This document shows positions 8,301 to 9,589 of a DNA stretch of 9,589 bases, in pieces. The stretch comes from ANME-2 cluster archaeon. Its GTDB lineage: Archaea; Halobacteriota; Methanosarcinia; Methanosarcinales; Methanocomedenaceae. Location: positions 1 to 9,589 of the forward strand of contig JAMJFV010000066.1 of the NCBI GenBank assembly GCA_023544495.1, read 5' to 3'. Made by a program: the position numbers and the translations under genes. The notes under the pieces are model-generated. The model made no database searches. It was not told where the DNA came from and saw only the letters and a program-made list of their open reading frames with translations. The first letter of the stretch is position 1. Every line of letters starts with the position of its first letter.

Positions 8301-8736
8301 CATTGATGACTTCTGTTGATGAAATATGGTTGCCAGAAAGGGCTTCTTCAACAAGTTCACGGTAGGGAATCTTATCCCCTGAAATATTTGAATTTGCCCG
8401 TGCCATGACTATCATATCTGAATCTACAACTGTTACAAAGTCCAATTTTGACACGGATTTCTGGGATAAAAGGAATGTGTGCATTCTTTCGTTATCATTT
8501 TCCTTAAAAGCACTTACAAACTCGTCCCTTCTGATGATATTTTTCGATATTTCTTCTATCTCTGACAATTCACGGTTATATTCTGCACTAACGATAGCAA
8601 TCTCCATATTCATATCATGAACAATCTCATCTTCAGAAAGTCTGGTCAAAGAATCCTGTATCACAAAAGTCAGAACAAGTGCCGGGATCAGAACAATAAC
8701 CAGTCCTACTATCATTAATTTCAGAGTTAGTTTCAT
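5332..8736 (-). CDS. Membrane-bound hybrid sensor histidine kinase: Cache-HAMP-GAF-HisKA-HATPase-REC-REC
   Basis: This is a sensor kinase of 1134 residues. TM1 (about 7-27) and TM2 (about 305-326) flank a 280-residue extracytoplasmic domain whose pattern (VVDSD at 103-107, ALSGNHISS, and LYQGEYCVATS...VGTRIP at 221-245) resembles Cache_3/sCache folds that bind small ligands. Then come HAMP (329-380), a coiled coil, GAF (about 410-565), a second coiled coil (565-595), HisKA with phospho-acceptor H604 (NMSHELRTPL), and HATPase_c with N box N719/N723, G1 DTGIG (751-755) and G2 GTGLGL (781-786). A repetitive linker (821-885) leads to REC1 (about 888-1005; D895/D896, D938, S968, K987) and REC2 (about 1010-1128; D1016/D1017, D1059, T1089, K1111). 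All catalytic residues are intact. I chose the ATG at 8736, which has GGTGT at 8741-8745; the frame extends to a TTG at 8772 without a visible site. No HPt domain is present. The ligand is unknown. Confidence 0.93.
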   Translation of the reverse strand: MKLTLKLMIVGLVIVLIPALVLTFVIQDSLTRLSEDEIVHDMNMEIAIVSAEYNRELSEIEEISKNIIRRDEFVSAFKENDNERMHTFLLSQKSVSKLDFVTVVDSDMIVMARANSNISGDKIPYRELVEEALSGNHISSTEVINERDLEKELIYTGVLIKEEIEGDNTELITSSMVQMHLEPIIIDGQVEGALINGRILNHRNKVLDEIDSRIEDATSALYQGEYCVATSSMSLATELVGTRIPGDILPKLQRGMTPIGEFERFSNTYVYAALPIKNYNGDMIGTLVVSNPKDRYLAAIDSVNKTTLIVMFITVYFAGAVLLFATRKITVPLLKLNEAARYVAEEKGYKKVDILTNDEVGEVAKSFNHMVDSLEHRNNKVVDTTQEMKWLNEYLEEQAEILQIQQNHSNAYNEILTLLASTLDLNTILSEGLRNIMKYTDSPLGVIYLYNHKRKVLEPYVTQGANKEVSQQEFELKEGIPGQTAVSKKMVVVKDIPDNTIYRMETGVCEILPKTIVSTPMVFKDMLLGVIITSHLKEVTPEMLEFIKRIVDQHGVAVNNVNTYLQMQNMAETLKIQRDELDTKTREIAVASRMKSEFLANMSHELRTPLNSIIGFSEILHDETFGPLNEKQVKYTGNILTSGKHLLGLINHILDLSKVEAGKMDLFYEDFSLSAVFDEVLAVTAPMASKKNIVMQTKISPDLTTIKADKNKLKQILLNFLGNSIKFTNEGGLATIEAHRVDNMAQISIIDTGIGISQEDQKKLFQPFKQLDSSASRKYEGTGLGLALVKRFVELHGGKIWLESEPGRGSTFTFTIPIAGKIEEPGSVRAQDSVKEPRSVKAQDSVKEPGFSGMSGSPEEKRTGIKETIDGFQKPEIITPEGATEDDPLVLVIEDDINASELLKLALTGVGYRVIQAYSGKEALAIAADFDIFAITLDLMLPGMDGWSVLRKLKDIPRTSNTPVIIISMLDQREIGFTMGVADYFIKPVERNTLLTALYRIKQTLEVEVPKVLVVDDEPNIVELVASMIEPDYNVIRAYGGEEGIEKAFSEHPDVLVLDLMMPVINGFDVISRLKADPVTKDIPIIICTGKDLTHDDIQLLSDNVVSVMRKNMFTSDDIVHEIENLRLIKGEKQ
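6197..6268 (-). repeat. In-frame 18/36-base tandem repeat in the kinase linker
   Basis: On the plus strand TTTACACT recurs at 6197, 6215 and 6233, and as CTTACACT at 6251, an exact 18-base spacing. Alternate copies are more alike, so the better unit is 36 bases: GGTTCTTTTACACT followed by G/A TCCTGTGCC. It encodes a 12-residue repeat: residues 824-835 and 836-847 differ only at G/R and R/K, and a third copy begins with EPG at 848. The repeat lies between the ATPase domain and REC1, a flexible charged tether. Unit length is a multiple of three, so changes in copy number would keep the frame. Confidence 0.92.
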
Positions 8737-8740
8737 TTTT

Positions 8741-8745
8741 ACACC
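8741..8745 (-). promoter_or_regulatory. Ribosome binding site deciding the kinase start
   Basis: GGTGT lies four bases before AATG at 8736 (a four-base AAAA spacer) on the minus strand. It supports the ATG start with the basic N-terminus MKLTLKL just before the first membrane helix, rather than the TTG 36 bases upstream. Confidence 0.65.
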
Positions 8746-8795
8746 ATATTTTAAGGTACTTAATTGGCCCAAAGATTATTTTTCGCATCAACTCG

Positions 8796-8810
8796 AATCA
8801 TGATTTAAAA
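8796..8810 (-). promoter_or_regulatory. Possible promoter with adjoining palindrome between the KaiC-like gene and the kinase
   Basis: The 87-base gap 8737-8823 holds TTTTAAAT (8803-8810, minus strand), a TATA-like element preceded by purine-rich AAGGTAA. It is directly joined to the perfect 10-base palindrome AATCATGATT (8796-8805). A start about 25 bases downstream would leave a leader of roughly 40-45 bases. A palindrome overlapping the TATA region is where an archaeal repressor could sit. Both elements are short and could arise by chance. No terminator was recognised in this gap. Confidence 0.25.
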
Positions 8811-8823
8811 TTACCTTGGTATT

Positions 8824-9582
8824 TTAATCCAATCCCATTATTGTTACTTCATTTTTAGTCTTATTTTCACGTTTCGTTTTTGAATTGTTGAGTTTGATAC
8901 CTTTTTGAGTTATTTCAAATAACGATCGTTCTAATGAAATATTGGTTCCGCGCATCTTAGGAATGTCCAGGTATCGTTCTCTTAAACCAGTGTATGGATT
9001 CTCCATCACCATCAGTTTGATTGAACCGTAAACGGAATATTCGGCCAGTTTGTGGGTAAGCTCATACGCAGTTTCGTCCATAATGATCAAGGTGGTACAG
9101 CCAATACTGGTCAATAGGTGATTTATCGTGTCGATCTTGTTCCTGAATTCTTTGATCTTCATATCCAGGGCAAACACCCCTATATTATCGATAACCACTA
9201 TTTCGGTATCAGCAGGAACTGATTTCACTCTTTCAATAATATCCAGTTCACTCATTTCAAATCCTGCACCAAACTTTGCCACCTGTTCAATACTTCCGGT
9301 TCTTGATTCAAGCACCCTTCCTATCACAAGTTGTTTGCTATCTACGTATTGTTGCAGGTCGAGCCCGATAATCTCTGCTTCCATGAGAATGTCTTCTGGC
9401 GTTTCCTCTGTAGCTATAAGCATGCTTTTTTTACCGTCAGTACAACCTTTATGCAAAAAGTGTAACCCAAATATGGTTTTTCCGGCACCCGGACCGCCGG
9501 TTACTAACACTGTTTTCCCCTTCGGATAACCCCCACTTATGATTTCATCCAGTTCAACTATCCCTGTCTTAATTCTCTCCAA
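8824..9582 (-). CDS. KaiC-like RecA-superfamily ATPase (single KaiC domain)
   Basis: This is a 252-residue cytoplasmic ATPase of the KaiC/RadA-like family that is abundant in archaea and linked to signal transduction. Residues 2-20 (ERIKTGIVELDEIISGGYP) give the classic family start. Walker A is GGPGAGKT (29-36, K35), the E59/E60 pair in ATEETPEDI matches the catalytic Glu pair of KaiC, and Walker B is EIVVIDN (127-133, D132). The KMRGTNIS stretch (209-216) and FEITQKGIK (222-230) are also family hallmarks. A Lys/Asn-rich tail (231-252) follows. One domain only, so it is not a double-domain circadian KaiC. The start is TTG at 9582, directly preceded by an in-frame TAA (9585-9583); translation from here reproduces the full family N-terminus and there is no ATG before the Walker A motif. 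Only seven upstream bases are visible, so its ribosome binding site and promoter cannot be judged. It could modulate the neighbouring kinase; ArlH (FlaH) is a less likely identity. Confidence 0.88.
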   Translation of the reverse strand: MERIKTGIVELDEIISGGYPKGKTVLVTGGPGAGKTIFGLHFLHKGCTDGKKSMLIATEETPEDILMEAEIIGLDLQQYVDSKQLVIGRVLESRTGSIEQVAKFGAGFEMSELDIIERVKSVPADTEIVVIDNIGVFALDMKIKEFRNKIDTINHLLTSIGCTTLIIMDETAYELTHKLAEYSVYGSIKLMVMENPYTGLRERYLDIPKMRGTNISLERSLFEITQKGIKLNNSKTKRENKTKNEVTIMGLD

Positions 9583-9589
9583 TTACTTT

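Noticed and set aside
8737..8772. Kinase start at TTG 8772, adding 12 residues
   Set aside because: The ATG at 8736 has a GGTGT site at correct spacing and gives a typical Lys-rich N-terminus before the first membrane helix; the TTG has no visible site.
6700..9582. Circadian double-domain KaiC and clock kinase
   Set aside because: The KaiC-like protein has only one domain, no KaiA/KaiB are present, and the kinase has a transmembrane Cache sensor unlike SasA.

Overview
The window reads as archaeal, most likely a methanogen or methanotroph relative of the Methanosarcinia (for example a Methanosarcinales or Methanoperedens-like lineage). The evidence is an archaeal class pilin N-terminus, an FlaI/GspE-type ATPase with a large double-domain FlaJ/TadC-type membrane protein, a single-domain KaiC-like ATPase, GGTG-type ribosome binding sites, and a response regulator whose Cys-rich C-terminus resembles the methanogen-type output domains. 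The lineage is inferred from gene content and memory of families; no search was run.

All seven genes lie on the minus strand, so transcription runs from right to left. In order of transcription they are: a KaiC-like RecA-fold ATPase (9582-8824, TTG start); a membrane hybrid histidine kinase with Cache-type sensor, HAMP, GAF, HisKA/HATPase and two receivers (8736-5332); a stand-alone CheY/DivK-like receiver that overlaps the kinase stop by 4 bases (5335-4970); a receiver joined to a Cys-rich output domain (4942-4091); a secretion/pilus ATPase (4035-2380); its polytopic membrane platform partner (2360-417); and a type IV pilin cut off by the window edge (399-1). No gap exceeds 90 bases, and no RNA genes, insertion sequences or CRISPR arrays were seen.

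The window has two functional blocks. The right half (about 9.58-4.09 kb) is a signalling cassette: a membrane sensor kinase that could feed four receiver domains (two in cis, two in trans), preceded by a KaiC-like ATPase. The left half (about 4.04 kb to the edge) is a minimal archaeal type IV pilus assembly set: ATPase, platform and pilin. Spacing within each block is short: -4 and 27 bases between the kinase and regulator genes, and 19 and 17 bases in the pilus block. Larger gaps of 87 bases (KaiC-like to kinase) and 55 bases (regulator to ATPase) each hold a weak TATA-like element. Thus the blocks may be one long transcript or two or three adjacent units. A sensory system controlling production or activity of a surface pilus is a reasonable but unproven reading.

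The most notable details are an in-frame 18/36-base tandem repeat in the linker between the kinase core and its receivers, the Cys-rich non-DNA-binding output domain, the cluster of N-glycosylation sequons on the pilin, and two start-codon decisions (kinase ATG at 8736 rather than the upstream TTG; KaiC-like TTG directly after a stop).
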